Assembly (NCBI RefSeq): GCF_039909015.1
Contig: NZ_CP150919.1
Span: 3,510,501-3,574,500 of the forward strand
Source: Pseudomonas grandcourensis
GTDB taxonomy: Bacteria > Pseudomonadota > Gammaproteobacteria > Pseudomonadales > Pseudomonadaceae
Direction: 5' to 3'
Length of the DNA stretch: 64,000 nucleotides
Below, one piece after another: positions 1-8,578 of this stretch. The notes below the pieces were generated by a model. That model saw nothing but the letters and a program-made list of their open reading frames with translations, was not told where the DNA came from and searched no databases. Every line of letters begins with the position of its first letter. The stretch's first letter is position 1. Made by a program: the position numbers and the translations under genes.

Positions 1-1342
1 GGCTGACGGGCAATCCGCTGACATCAGTCATCCATTGCATGATCTGTTCGGCGACCGGGTGCCCCTGCATGGCCTTGTGCAACTCGGGCATGGCCACCAG
101 CATGCCCGGATGGCACTGACGTAGAAAACGCTCGAGCCCCGCACCTTTTTCGATAAAGGGTGCAAACAACAGGCACACCAGTTGTGCTTCGCTCAGGCCC
201 AGGTTCTTTTGTGCCTCGGCCGCCGCTCGTGCATGCAGTTCGGCCAGTGCCGCCGGATTGCCGAAGACTTCGATGGCCTGCTCGCACAATCGCTCGGGCA
301 AGCGCTTGCGGCGCATCATCACCAACGCGCGTTGCAGGTATAGCTCAACACCGGATTCGTAATTGCGATTCTGCACGAAGCACGCATGCAACCCTCGGAC
401 GTGCGCCGAGATCGACGGGCTGACGAATTCGTTGTCGCTGATCTGCGCGGACAGTTCGTCTGGCTGGAAGCCGAGAAATTCAGTCAGCAATGGCCAGCGC
501 TCTTCCAGGTTGCTGACCAGCAGGTCGTGAATGTCGATGCAGGCCGTACGACGACAGGTCTCAAAACGCTCTTGCGGACGCCACGGGGCCTGACCGTAAT
601 CGGCGTAGAACCCGTGATAACAGTCGCTGCCCAGTTCATCGAGCAATGTAAACAACCCCGCATAACCCGGCTCGCCCGCAGGCGAAGGCTTGAGTCCGGC
701 ATTGGTGGCGGCGCGTCTCAACCCGCCGATGAACACCTTCTGCTGACGCGGCGTGTCACTGATGAGCAAGGCGTCGACACCACCGTCCCAGCGAGCGATT
801 TGTCCGTAGAACTCTCCCGTGGCCAGATAACCGTCATCCCACAGGTCGAACCCGTCGCGCCATTCCCGCCGATGGCCGATCATCAACAGATTCAGGCGGC
901 TGGACTCGCGACCGGCGTCGGAGATCGGCGTCAGGTGGTTGAACGGCAAGACCTCACGATCATCGACCATCAACACCTCGACCCGGGGATCGTCATAGAC
1001 AAACAACGCGCTGTTGGTCCGGTGCATGTTTTCCACGGCCGCGCAGTTTGCTCCGCTCAACCGTAACGAGGCGATGCGCAACTGGAATGTCGCCGGCGTC
1101 CGGGTGGCGATGGTCAACTGCGCAGCACGCAACAGCGCCAGGGTGTAGCAGTTGTCACGGGCTCCGGACTGGATCGCCAACACCTTGTAGTCGCCAATGC
1201 GCTCCATGCCCCCCGCCGCTACCGCCAGGCGCTGAATCAACAATTGCAATGCAGTGCGTTCGGCACGGGAGAAAAAACCCAGCAATCGCTGCAGCACTTG
1301 TTGATAGACATAGTTCATCGCTTGGTCATGGATGCTGGTCAT
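1..1342 (-). CDS. Large protein of unknown function, N-terminal part (cut by window edge)
   Basis: An open frame begins at the ATG at 1340-1342 and stays open to the left edge, giving about 447 residues with no stop. I see no signal peptide, transmembrane segment or motif that I can assign. The protein looks soluble, with alternating hydrophobic helical stretches near the N-terminus (residues about 10-50) and many Trp, Tyr and Cys residues in the middle. The frame has normal Pseudomonas codon use throughout, while competing frames here are short or interrupted, so it is real coding sequence. It is transcribed leftward, away from the mexS/mexT locus. The full length and C-terminal domains lie outside the window. 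A multidomain secreted factor is possible but nothing here demonstrates it. Confidence 0.7.
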   Translation of the reverse strand, partial: MTSIHDQAMNYVYQQVLQRLLGFFSRAERTALQLLIQRLAVAAGGMERIGDYKVLAIQSGARDNCYTLALLRAAQLTIATRTPATFQLRIASLRLSGANCAAVENMHRTNSALFVYDDPRVEVLMVDDREVLPFNHLTPISDAGRESSRLNLLMIGHRREWRDGFDLWDDGYLATGEFYGQIARWDGGVDALLISDTPRQQKVFIGGLRRAATNAGLKPSPAGEPGYAGLFTLLDELGSDCYHGFYADYGQAPWRPQERFETCRRTACIDIHDLLVSNLEERWPLLTEFLGFQPDELSAQISDNEFVSPSISAHVRGLHACFVQNRNYESGVELYLQRALVMMRRKRLPERLCEQAIEVFGNPAALAELHARAAAEAQKNLGLSEAQLVCLLFAPFIEKGAGLERFLRQCHPGMLVAMPELHKAMQGHPVAEQIMQWMTDVSGLPVS

Positions 1343-1837
1343 CTTTATTTACCTGATACTCGTAAGTTCAATATCGTGCAGACAGCAAATCCCGTTGGAC
1401 TGTCTGCGCGAATGGAGTCATGGACTTTATTGCCAAATGCTAACACTTGAATTTTCTTGAAATCATTTGAAACGATCGCAACACCCCCTCGACTTAACGA
1501 CCAAGGTGAGGCTGAAATGCCCGGCTGGCATGGGTTTGTTCGTTTTAAACGGGAGTCCTAGGAAATATCCGACAACGTCCCACAGACACTTAATACAAAA
1601 AATAAGGAAGGAAGTTGTCGCCGCCTTTTTGGCAACTAAACAACAACCAACTAATTTGAAGATTTGCACCGATGGCGCACATTGAAAAGTTTCAGCCTGA
1701 CACCCAGCCATGACTCATTCCTTGAGATGAAAGTAATCATTCAATTATCAGGGCTTAGTGGCTGATTAGAAGCTACAGATTACGGGCAAAAACCAGTTCA
1801 GTTGCTGGACCGGTCTGCGGATCGACGGGTTTCGGGG
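1343..1837. other. Intergenic stretch without a convincing gene
   Basis: About 500 bases, more AT-rich than the surroundings, lie between the start of the leftward gene and the terminator of mexS. Two overlapping open frames of 72 and 82 codons occur on opposite strands, but neither has a good ribosome binding site or a recognisable product. The promoter of the leftward gene must lie here, in the part next to 1343. I could not pick a specific -35/-10 pair. Confidence 0.5.
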
Positions 1838-1874
1838 GGCGCAAACGAAAGAGTCCGTGTGGGCACGGACTCTT
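1838..1874 (-). terminator. Rho-independent terminator of mexS
   Basis: An 11-bp perfect stem, AAGAGTCCGTG (1849-1859) with CACGGACTCTT (1864-1874) and a TGGG loop, lies 22 bases past the mexS stop. On the minus strand it is followed by a T-rich run (TTTCGTTTG). Confidence 0.8.
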
Positions 1875-1895
1875 GGACAGGCTATTGAGTAACTA

Positions 1896-2918
1896 TCAGG
1901 CCGGTTCGACCTGCAGCGCGACCCGTTCGCGACACGGGCATTCGTCCATGTAGCGATGCGCTTCGACAAACTCGGCAAACGGGAAGACCCGAGTCTTGAG
2001 CGGCAGCAGAACGCGGTCGGCGGTCAGTTGATTGATATCGCGCAAGGCACGTTGCAGTGCGGCCTGGTCCTGGGTGATGCCCAGTTCCGGTTTGCCCGTG
2101 AAGTTGCCGATGCAGTGCACGAAGAACTGAATGTTCTTCTGGAACGCTGCGCAGGCCGGGAAAGGCGTCTGGTTGCCACCTTGCAGGCCGTACAGCACCA
2201 GGCTGCCGCGAGGGGCCAGCACATCGCCCAGCAACGACATCTGCGGACCGCCCAAACCATCGAACACCACGTCCACGCCACGGTTATCGGTGATCTTGTT
2301 GATCCGCATCAGCAGATCTTCTTCCTCGGTGACGATCACTTTATCGGCACCCAACGACAGCAGGTATTCACGTTCCTCCGCTGTCTTGGTCGCGGCGATC
2401 ACTCGAACACCCAAGGCCTTGCCCAGTTGTACGAACGAAGGTCCGGCGCAATGACTCGCGTCAGTCACCAGGGCGAATTGCCCGGGCTTGACCCGTGCCA
2501 GATCGGCATAGGCGAAATAGGCAATCAACAACGGCGTGTAGTGCACGCTGGCTTCAATCGGGCTGAGCACATCCGGATAACGGGTGACTGACGAGCGCGG
2601 CAGCACGATCTGCTCACCGTAGACCGGGTAGTCATTCGGGCTTTGGGCCGGAAAGCTGGCGACCTTGTCACCGACTGCCAGGTCATCGACGCCATCACCG
2701 ACAGCGGTGACGATACCGGCCATCTCCTGGCCAAGGCCCGAAGGCAGACGGGCATGGGACGGGGCCAGGTTCTGGCGCCACAGAGTGTCAAACCAGCTGA
2801 TGCCGATCGCCTCGACGCGCACCTGCACTTCGCCCGGTGCAGGCAGAGCCGTCGCATGCTCTTCGCATTTGAGCACCTCGGCTGGACCAAACTTGTGAAA
2901 ACGGATCGTGCGGGACAT
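1896..2918 (-). CDS. mexS: MexS: zinc-type alcohol dehydrogenase / quinone oxidoreductase family protein
   Basis: A 340-residue medium-chain dehydrogenase/reductase with an N-terminal GroES-like half and a C-terminal Rossmann half (residues about 130-290, around VLVTDASHC and GGPQMSLLGD). I take the ATG at 2916-2918 (MSRTIRFHKFG) because GAGG lies just upstream and the protein then matches MexS as I know it; the open frame extends 18 codons further. The gene is divergent from the LysR gene at 3189, the same arrangement as mexS-mexT in P. aeruginosa. There, loss of MexS activates MexT and hence the MexEF-OprN pump, probably through a reactive electrophile or redox signal that MexS normally removes. 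The gene is followed by a strong terminator. Identity is from recall of the family sequence. Confidence 0.88.
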   Translation of the reverse strand: MSRTIRFHKFGPAEVLKCEEHATALPAPGEVQVRVEAIGISWFDTLWRQNLAPSHARLPSGLGQEMAGIVTAVGDGVDDLAVGDKVASFPAQSPNDYPVYGEQIVLPRSSVTRYPDVLSPIEASVHYTPLLIAYFAYADLARVKPGQFALVTDASHCAGPSFVQLGKALGVRVIAATKTAEEREYLLSLGADKVIVTEEEDLLMRINKITDNRGVDVVFDGLGGPQMSLLGDVLAPRGSLVLYGLQGGNQTPFPACAAFQKNIQFFVHCIGNFTGKPELGITQDQAALQRALRDINQLTADRVLLPLKTRVFPFAEFVEAHRYMDECPCRERVALQVEPA

Positions 2919-3188
2919 CGCAAACCTCGCCAAATGAACCTCTAATGCCTTGAACTCTAGCTGGGCTTTCAACCCAACACTATCAGTGGCTATTAATAGT
3001 CGACATGCCTGTCATTGATTCCGCAGCGGCGGCAACATCGTCAAATGTCGTAAGAAACCGAAGCAGCCTATGTAGGAAAAACTGAATTACCCGGTGCAGA
3101 GTACCAGCCTTTCCCCGTAATATTCCTGCTGGCCATTGTTCTCATGTGGCCGCCCACGTCAAGTTTGCTGACTCTGCCAGGACTCCAG
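2919..3188. promoter_or_regulatory. mexS-mexT divergent promoter region
   Basis: This 270-bp spacer holds both promoters. It contains a perfect 10-bp palindrome CTATTAATAG (2990-2999) that runs directly into GTCGAC (2999-3004). The latter resembles the central GTCGAT of the published MexT-box, but the flanking half-sites are not conserved, so MexT binding here is only plausible. Confidence 0.4.
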
Positions 3189-4103
3189 ATGAATCGTAAT
3201 GACCTGCGTCGTGTCGACCTGAACCTGTTGATCGTTTTCGAAACATTGATGCACGAACGCAGCGTGACCCGTGCTGCGGAAAAACTGTTCCTCGGCCAGC
3301 CAGCCATCAGCGCGGCGCTCTCGCGCCTGCGCGGCTTGTTCGATGATCCTTTGTTCGTGCGCACCGGCCGCAGCATGGAGCCGTCTGCCAGGGCGGTCGA
3401 GATCTTCGCCCTGCTCTCCCCGGCGCTGGATTCGATTTCCACCGCTGTCAGCCGTGCGGCCGAGTTCGATCCTGCCACAAGTACCGCCGTGTTCCGCATC
3501 GGCCTTTCGGACGACGTCGAGTTCGCCCTGCTGCCCATGCTGCTCAAGCGCCTGCGTGCCGAATCGCCGGGGATCGTGCTGGTGATACGTCGAGTCAACT
3601 ACATCCTGATGCCGGGGTTGCTGGCCTCCGGCGAGATATCCATCGGTGTCAGCTACACCACCGACCTGCCGGCCAACGCCAAGCGCAAGGTGCTGCGCCG
3701 CAGCCAGCCGAAGCTGTTGCGCGCCGACACCGTGCCGGGGCCGTTGAGCCTGGATGATTACTGCGCTCGCCCCCATGCGCTGGTGTCATTCGCTGGTGAC
3801 CTCAGCGGCTTTATTGACGAAGAACTGGAGAAACTCGGGCGCAAACGGCATGTGGTGCTGGCCGTGCCGCAGTTCAACGGGTTGAGTACCCTGCTCGCCG
3901 GAACCGACATCGTGGCTACGGTGCCGGACTACACCGCCGATGCGCTGACTGCCGCTGGCGGCGTGCGGGCTGAAGATCCGCCGTTGCCGGTGCGCAGTTT
4001 CGAACTGCATATGGCTTGGCGCGGGTCCCAGGATAACGATCCGGGGGAGCGCTGGTTACGGTCGCGGATTCAGATGTTCTTCGGGGATCCGGATAGCCTC
4101 TGA
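3189..4103 (+). CDS. mexT: MexT: LysR-type activator of mexEF-oprN
   Basis: A 304-residue LysR regulator. The winged helix-turn-helix occupies residues about 7-65 (RRVDLNLLIVFETLMHERSV and on), and the effector-binding region follows from about 90. The start is the ATG at 3189 (MNRNDLRRVDLN), which lines up with MexT; the open frame extends upstream but lacks the family pattern. The sequence is close to P. aeruginosa MexT over its whole length, including the C-terminal GDPDSL. MexT is a redox-responsive activator of the MexEF-OprN pump and of mexS. Here its target operon is not the next gene: about 16.8 kb of hydroxyproline genes intervene. The frame is intact, with no sign of the small indels that inactivate mexT in some laboratory P. 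aeruginosa lines. Confidence 0.9.
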   Translation: MNRNDLRRVDLNLLIVFETLMHERSVTRAAEKLFLGQPAISAALSRLRGLFDDPLFVRTGRSMEPSARAVEIFALLSPALDSISTAVSRAAEFDPATSTAVFRIGLSDDVEFALLPMLLKRLRAESPGIVLVIRRVNYILMPGLLASGEISIGVSYTTDLPANAKRKVLRRSQPKLLRADTVPGPLSLDDYCARPHALVSFAGDLSGFIDEELEKLGRKRHVVLAVPQFNGLSTLLAGTDIVATVPDYTADALTAAGGVRAEDPPLPVRSFELHMAWRGSQDNDPGERWLRSRIQMFFGDPDSL

Positions 4104-4125
4104 GAAGGCGGCGCAGGCCTGAATG

Positions 4126-4158
4126 AAAACGGGCGCCCTTACAGGCGCCCGTTTTGTT
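4126..4158 (+). terminator. Rho-independent terminator after mexT
   Basis: A 12-bp stem AAAACGGGCGCC (4126-4137) with GGCGCCCGTTTT (4144-4155) and a 6-base loop, followed by GTTTTGTTGT. It separates mexT from the hydroxyproline block. Confidence 0.88.
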
Positions 4159-4221
4159 GTAGCGGGTTGCATGACCGTCATCGGGTACATCGACGTCGAA
4201 CCGGGGAGGATCAGCAAAAGA

Positions 4222-4232
4222 ATTTCGTATAC
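4222..4232 (+). promoter_or_regulatory. Half-operator ATTTCGTATAC before the GntR gene
   Basis: This 11-mer is the exact reverse complement of GTATACGAAAT, the right part of the 19-bp element found at 9585-9603 and 15438-15456. It ends 21 bases before the ATG of the GntR/FCD regulator, where a repressor could block transcription. Autoregulation is an inference. Confidence 0.5.
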
Positions 4233-4253
4233 CCTAGCGTTATCTCACTCCAA

Positions 4254-4937
4254 ATGACCGCCGCCGTGAACCTACCCAAACTCAACGCACCCGACCTTGG
4301 TAACACGCCTTCGACTTCGGAAATCATCACCCGCCATCTGCGGGATGCCATTGTCGCCGGGCATTTTGCCGAGGATGAGCCGATCCGCCAGGACGACATC
4401 GCCCGCCAGTTCAATGTCAGCAAGATTCCGGTGCGCGAAGCCCTCAAGCGGCTGGAGGCCGAAGGGTTGGTGATGTTCCAGCGCAATCGCGGGGCGATGG
4501 TCACGCGGGTTTCCGATGCGGAGCTGGCGCAGATGTTCGAAGTGCGGATGTTGCTGGAGGACAAGATTCTGCGCCTGGCCATTCCGAACATGACCGAAGA
4601 GACCTTCGCCCGTGCCGAGCGCATCTGTCAGGAGTTCATCGGCGAGGACGACGTGGGGCGCTGGGCCGAGCTCAACTGGGAGCTGCATTCCTGCCTGTAC
4701 GAGCCGGCGCAGCGACCGTTTCTGGTGAGTCTGATCCGTTCGGTCAACGACAAGCTGGAGCGTTATCTACGCATGCAGATGAGCTTGTCGGCCGGTAAGG
4801 AACGGGCCGATCACGAACACCGCGAGATCCTGGCGGCGTGCCGCGCCGGGGATGTGGACCTGGCGGTGAAGCTTCTGGACGAGCACATTGCCGGCGTCTG
4901 CAAGACACTGTTCGAGCACCTGCCCCACACCCACTGA
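4254..4937 (+). CDS. GntR-family regulator with FCD domain, probable hydroxyproline regulator
   Basis: A 227-residue regulator: winged helix-turn-helix at residues about 18-80 (with DDIARQFNVSKIPVREALKRLE, the characteristic GntR pattern) and an all-helical FCD ligand domain from about 90 to 220 containing the metal-binding type Asp/His residues (ELNWELHSCLY, DHEHREILAA). I take the ATG at 4254 because it gives the normal family length; an upstream in-frame ATG at 4167 would add 29 unconserved residues. FCD regulators commonly repress small-acid or amino-acid catabolic genes by binding short GTATAC-type palindromes. The gene lies 114 bases upstream of the 4-hydroxyproline epimerase, and sequence-identical GTATAC elements occur before the transporter and deaminase genes. 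The ligand may be a hydroxyproline or a pyrroline intermediate; this is inferred from context. Confidence 0.85.
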   Translation: MTAAVNLPKLNAPDLGNTPSTSEIITRHLRDAIVAGHFAEDEPIRQDDIARQFNVSKIPVREALKRLEAEGLVMFQRNRGAMVTRVSDAELAQMFEVRMLLEDKILRLAIPNMTEETFARAERICQEFIGEDDVGRWAELNWELHSCLYEPAQRPFLVSLIRSVNDKLERYLRMQMSLSAGKERADHEHREILAACRAGDVDLAVKLLDEHIAGVCKTLFEHLPHTH

Positions 4938-5051
4938 CCGCTGCGGATGCTGTGCCGATTTCGTCATCGACACAGACTAAATCCATCAAGCCGACACCCC
5001 GCCGCACGGGCCACTCTTGCGTTCACTCAACCGAATGGACGTGGCCCTCCC

Positions 5052-5984
5052 ATGAAACGCATCTCTGTGATCGACTCCCACACCGGCGGCGAACCGACCC
5101 GCCTGGTGACCGCCGGCTTTCCTGACCTGGGCACCGGGAGCATGGCCGAACGGCGCAAGGTATTAGCCGAACAGCATGATCAATGGCGCGCCGCCTGTAT
5201 GCTGGAACCACGGGGCAGTGACGTACTGGTGGGCGCCCTGCTCTGCACGCCGGTGGACCCCGGCGCCTGTGCCGGGGTGATTTTCTTCAACAACACCGGT
5301 TATCTGGGCATGTGCGGCCACGGCACCATCGGCCTGGTCGCGTCGTTGGCGCACCTGGGCAAGATCGGCCCCGGCGTGCACAGCATCGAAACGCCAGTGG
5401 GCACGGTGCAGGCAACCCTGCACGAAGACCACTCGGTGAGCGTGCGCAACGTACCGGCCTACCGTTATCGCAAGGCGCTGGCGGTGCAGGTGCCGGGTAT
5501 CGGCCAAGTGGTCGGTGATATCGCTTGGGGCGGCAACTGGTTTTTCCTGATCGCCGAGCATGGCCTGCGGGTGGCCGGCGACAACCTCGAAGCGCTGACC
5601 GCTTACACCTTCGCCGTGCAGCAAGCATTGGAAGCCCAAGGCATTCGCGGTGAAGACGGCGGCTTGATCGATCACGTCGAGTTGTTCGCCGATGACGATC
5701 ACGCCGACAGCCGCAACTTCGTGCTCTGCCCCGGCAAAGCCTATGACCGTTCGCCCTGCGGCACCGGCACCAGTGCCAAACTGGCATGCCTGGCGGCCGA
5801 CGACAAGTTGCAACCGGGGCAGATCTGGCGTCAGGCCAGCGTCATCGGCAGCGAGTTCGAGGGTTCCTACGAACTGCAGGGTGAGCGCATCGTGCCGACC
5901 ATTCGTGGTCGCGCGTTCATCAGTGCCGAGGCGAGCCTGATCATCGAACAGGACGACCCGTTCGCCTGGGGCATTCGTCCATGA
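5052..5984 (+). CDS. lhpA: 4-hydroxyproline 2-epimerase
   Basis: A 310-residue cytosolic member of the proline racemase superfamily. It interconverts trans-4-hydroxy-L-proline and cis-4-hydroxy-D-proline, the first step of bacterial hydroxyproline catabolism. Both catalytic cysteines are present: Cys88 in [14 protein letters not shown] and Cys236 in [12 protein letters not shown], the Cys/Cys pair of true epimerases. The start is the ATG at 5052 ([17 protein letters not shown]); the upstream extension of the open frame is not family-like. The stop overlaps the ATG of the dehydrogenase beta subunit by four bases, so translation is coupled. The next genes supply the oxidase for its D-product. 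Confidence 0.92.
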   Translation: MKRISVIDSHTGGEPTRLVTAGFPDLGTGSMAERRKVLAEQHDQWRAACMLEPRGSDVLVGALLCTPVDPGACAGVIFFNNTGYLGMCGHGTIGLVASLAHLGKIGPGVHSIETPVGTVQATLHEDHSVSVRNVPAYRYRKALAVQVPGIGQVVGDIAWGGNWFFLIAEHGLRVAGDNLEALTAYTFAVQQALEAQGIRGEDGGLIDHVELFADDDHADSRNFVLCPGKAYDRSPCGTGTSAKLACLAADDKLQPGQIWRQASVIGSEFEGSYELQGERIVPTIRGRAFISAEASLIIEQDDPFAWGIRP

Positions 5985-7096
5985 ACGAGGGTCAGGTGGC
6001 CGATGTGATCGTGATCGGCGCCGGCATTATCGGCGCTGCCTGTGCCCAGGCGCTGGCCCGTCGCGGCTTGCAGGTGCTGGTGCTGGATGCCGGCCTGCAC
6101 GGCGCCACGGCCGCCGGCATGGGCCACTTGCTGGTACTCGACGACAACCCCGCCGAACTGGCCCTGAGTCAATATTCGTTGCAGCGCTGGCGTGAACTGG
6201 GCGCGGACCTGCCCGACAGCTGTGCCTACCGCTGCAATGGCACGCTGTGGTTGGCGGCGAATGCCGAAGAAATGGCGGTGGCCCACAGCAAATTCCTGAA
6301 CCTGCAAGCCCAGGGCGTGGCTTGCGAACTGATCGGCGCCAATGCCCTGCGCCAGCGCGAACCGGAACTGAGCGAAGGACTGGAAGGCGGCTTGCTGATC
6401 AATGGCGACGGCATTCTATACGCCCCGGCGACGGCCAGATGGATGCTCGAAACACCGAACATCCGCCAGCGCCGGGCACGGGTCAGTGCGGTCGAAGGCA
6501 ACCGCGTCTGTCTCGATGATGGTCACTGGTTGAGTGCCGATGCCGTGGTGTTGGCCAACGGTATTCAAGCCAACGAGCTGTGCCCGGAATTGCCCATCGA
6601 GCCGAAAAAAGGCCACTTGCTGATCACTGACCGCTACCCCGGCAGCGTCACCCATACGCTGGTGGAACTGGGTTACGTCACCAGTGCCCACAACGCCACG
6701 GGGCCGTCGACCGCCTGCAATATCCAGCCGCGCCCCACCGGGCAACTGTTCATTGGCGCCTCGCGGCAATTCGGCACCACCGACCCGCAGGTCGAAGGCT
6801 GGATGCTCGCGAAAATGCTCAAGCGTGCCGCCGAGTACATGCCGGGGCTGGCCCGGCTCAATGGCATCCGTGCATGGACCGGTTTGCGCGCCGCCAGCCC
6901 CGACGGCTTGCCGCTGGTGGGCCAACATCCTCAACGTCAAGGCCTGTGGCTGGCAGTCGGTCACGAAGGACTGGGCGTAACCACCGCCCCCGGCTCCGCC
7001 GATTTACTGGTGGCGCAACTGTTCAACGAAACCCCGCCACTGGCCGCACAACCTTATCTGCCCCAGCGTTTTCTCGGAGAACCGGTCTATGCCTGA
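5981..7096 (+). CDS. lhpB: D-hydroxyproline dehydrogenase beta subunit (FAD-dependent oxidoreductase)
   Basis: A 371-residue DAO-type flavoprotein. An FAD-binding glycine motif lies at the N-terminus ([17 protein letters not shown]), and a C-terminal [14 protein letters not shown] stretch is typical of HcnC/glycine-oxidase-like enzymes. With the next two genes it forms the heteromeric D-hydroxyproline dehydrogenase, which oxidises cis-4-hydroxy-D-proline to Delta1-pyrroline-4-hydroxy-2-carboxylate. This is the beta-alpha-gamma type described for P. aeruginosa, in contrast to the single-subunit type of P. putida. It overlaps the epimerase by four bases and the small ferredoxin-like subunit by eight, indicating a tightly coupled operon. 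No anomalies were seen. Confidence 0.88.
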   Translation: MNEGQVADVIVIGAGIIGAACAQALARRGLQVLVLDAGLHGATAAGMGHLLVLDDNPAELALSQYSLQRWRELGADLPDSCAYRCNGTLWLAANAEEMAVAHSKFLNLQAQGVACELIGANALRQREPELSEGLEGGLLINGDGILYAPATARWMLETPNIRQRRARVSAVEGNRVCLDDGHWLSADAVVLANGIQANELCPELPIEPKKGHLLITDRYPGSVTHTLVELGYVTSAHNATGPSTACNIQPRPTGQLFIGASRQFGTTDPQVEGWMLAKMLKRAAEYMPGLARLNGIRAWTGLRAASPDGLPLVGQHPQRQGLWLAVGHEGLGVTTAPGSADLLVAQLFNETPPLAAQPYLPQRFLGEPVYA

Positions 7097-7325
7097 ATTG
7101 TTGCTGGACGGCCACGCCCTGAAAGTCGCCGAAGGCACCAGCGTCGCCGCGGCTCTGGCGCTGGCCAGCGACGGCTGCACGCGCACCTCAGTCAGCGGTC
7201 AGCGCCGTGCGCCGCTGTGCGGCATGGGCATTTGTCAGGAATGCCGGGTGACCATCGATGGCCGGCGTCGCCTGGCTTGCCAGACCCTGTGCCGTGACGG
7301 CATGCAGGTGGAGACCCGCCCATGA
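7089..7325 (+). CDS. D-hydroxyproline dehydrogenase gamma subunit ([2Fe-2S] protein)
   Basis: A 78-residue plant-type ferredoxin-like protein. Cluster ligands are visible as Cys-Gly-Met-Gly-Ile-Cys-Gln-Glu-Cys near the middle and a further Cys in RRLACQTLC. This size and spacing match the HcnA-like small subunits of amine dehydrogenases. It would pass electrons between the two flavoprotein subunits. It overlaps its upstream neighbour by eight bases and its downstream neighbour by four, so the three subunits are probably made in fixed ratio. Confidence 0.87.
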   Translation: MPELLLDGHALKVAEGTSVAAALALASDGCTRTSVSGQRRAPLCGMGICQECRVTIDGRRRLACQTLCRDGMQVETRP

Positions 7326-8578
7326 ATGAATATGCTGATCTGTTGATCATTGGCGCTGGCCCTGCCGGGATGAGCGCCGCCCTTGCCGCCGCCCCCAGCG
7401 GCGCCCGCATTGTCATGCTCGACGACAACCCGCTGCCGGGCGGGCAAATCTGGCGCGACGGCCCTCAAGCCAACGTGCCCGGTCAGGCCCGGCGCCTGCA
7501 CGAGCGTGTGGCGTCGTGCAACAACATCCGCCATCACGCCGGTACCCGGGTGATCGCCAACCCCGGCGCGAAGCAACTGCTGGTGGAAGATGACGCTCAT
7601 GGCTGGTTGATCAGCTACGACAAACTGATTCTGTGCACCGGCGCCCGTGAATTGCTGCTGCCCTTCCCCGGCTGGACCCTGCCGGGTGTCACCGGAGCCG
7701 GTGGTTTGCAGGCGCTGATCAAGGCCGGTTTGCCGGTGCAGAACGAGCGCGTGGTGATCGCCGGCAGCGGCCCGCTGTTACTGGCCAGTGCCGCCACCGC
7801 CAAACAGCATGGCGCGCAAGTGCAACGCATCGCCGAACAAGCCAGCCGCAGGGCCGTCGCCGGTTTCGCCGCGCAACTGCCACGCTGGCCCGGCAAATGG
7901 CTGCAATCGTTCAGCCTGTTCGACCACCACTACCGCACCGCCACCCACGTATTGGCGGCGCTCGGCACCGACCGAGTGGAAGGCGTGCGCCTGCAACAAC
8001 AAGGCAACATCGTCGAACTGGAATGTGATCGGCTGGCCTGTGGTTTCGGGCTGATTCCGAATATTCAGTTGGGTCAGGCACTGGGTTGCGCCATCGAAGA
8101 TCAAGCCATCGCGGTGGATGCCTGGCAGGCCAGCAACCGCGCTGATCATTATGCGGCGGGCGAATGCACAGGGTTCGGCGGCAGTGAGCTGGCCTTGGTG
8201 GAAGGAGCAATCGCCGGCCATGCAGCGGTCGGCAATCTGGAAGCCGCCCAGCAATTGTGGCCGCGCCGGGCGCGCTGGCAGGGTTTCGCCAAGGCGCTGA
8301 ACAGCGCGTTCGCCCTCGACCCGCGACTCAAGTCCCTGGCCCAACCCGACACCCTGGTTTGCCGCTGCGAAGACGTGCCCTACGCGGCATTGACCGGTCA
8401 CTCTGACTGGCGCGAAGCCAAACTCGCCAGTCGCTGCGGCATGGGCGCCTGCCAGGGCCGGGTGTGTGGCGGCGCAGTGCAGCATTTGTTTGGTTGGCAG
8501 CCCTCAGCACCGCGCCCCCCCTTCAGCCCGGCGCGGATCGAAACCTTGATGTCCCTGGACGATACCCCGCCAGCGTGA
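7322..8578 (+). CDS. D-hydroxyproline dehydrogenase alpha subunit (FAD/NAD(P)-binding, HcnB-like)
   Basis: A 418-residue pyridine-nucleotide-disulphide-type flavoprotein. An N-terminal GAGPAGMSAALAA motif binds FAD, and a second dinucleotide fold lies near residues 135-165 (VVIAGSGPLLLA). The C-terminal region (from about 340) is BFD-like and carries a Cys-rich iron-sulphur pattern (VCRCEDV, then SRCGMGACQGRVCGG). This architecture matches the HcnB-like alpha subunit of the three-part D-hydroxyproline dehydrogenase. Its TGA overlaps the likely ATG of the following AraC gene (ATGA), so the regulator is probably part of the same transcript. Confidence 0.87.
   Translation: MNEYADLLIIGAGPAGMSAALAAAPSGARIVMLDDNPLPGGQIWRDGPQANVPGQARRLHERVASCNNIRHHAGTRVIANPGAKQLLVEDDAHGWLISYDKLILCTGARELLLPFPGWTLPGVTGAGGLQALIKAGLPVQNERVVIAGSGPLLLASAATAKQHGAQVQRIAEQASRRAVAGFAAQLPRWPGKWLQSFSLFDHHYRTATHVLAALGTDRVEGVRLQQQGNIVELECDRLACGFGLIPNIQLGQALGCAIEDQAIAVDAWQASNRADHYAAGECTGFGGSELALVEGAIAGHAAVGNLEAAQQLWPRRARWQGFAKALNSAFALDPRLKSLAQPDTLVCRCEDVPYAALTGHSDWREAKLASRCGMGACQGRVCGGAVQHLFGWQPSAPRPPFSPARIETLMSLDDTPPA

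Noticed and set aside
1463..1711. Overlapping 82- and 72-codon frames on both strands in the left intergenic region
   Set aside because: Neither has a ribosome binding site, signal or recognisable fold, and they overlap each other on opposite strands.
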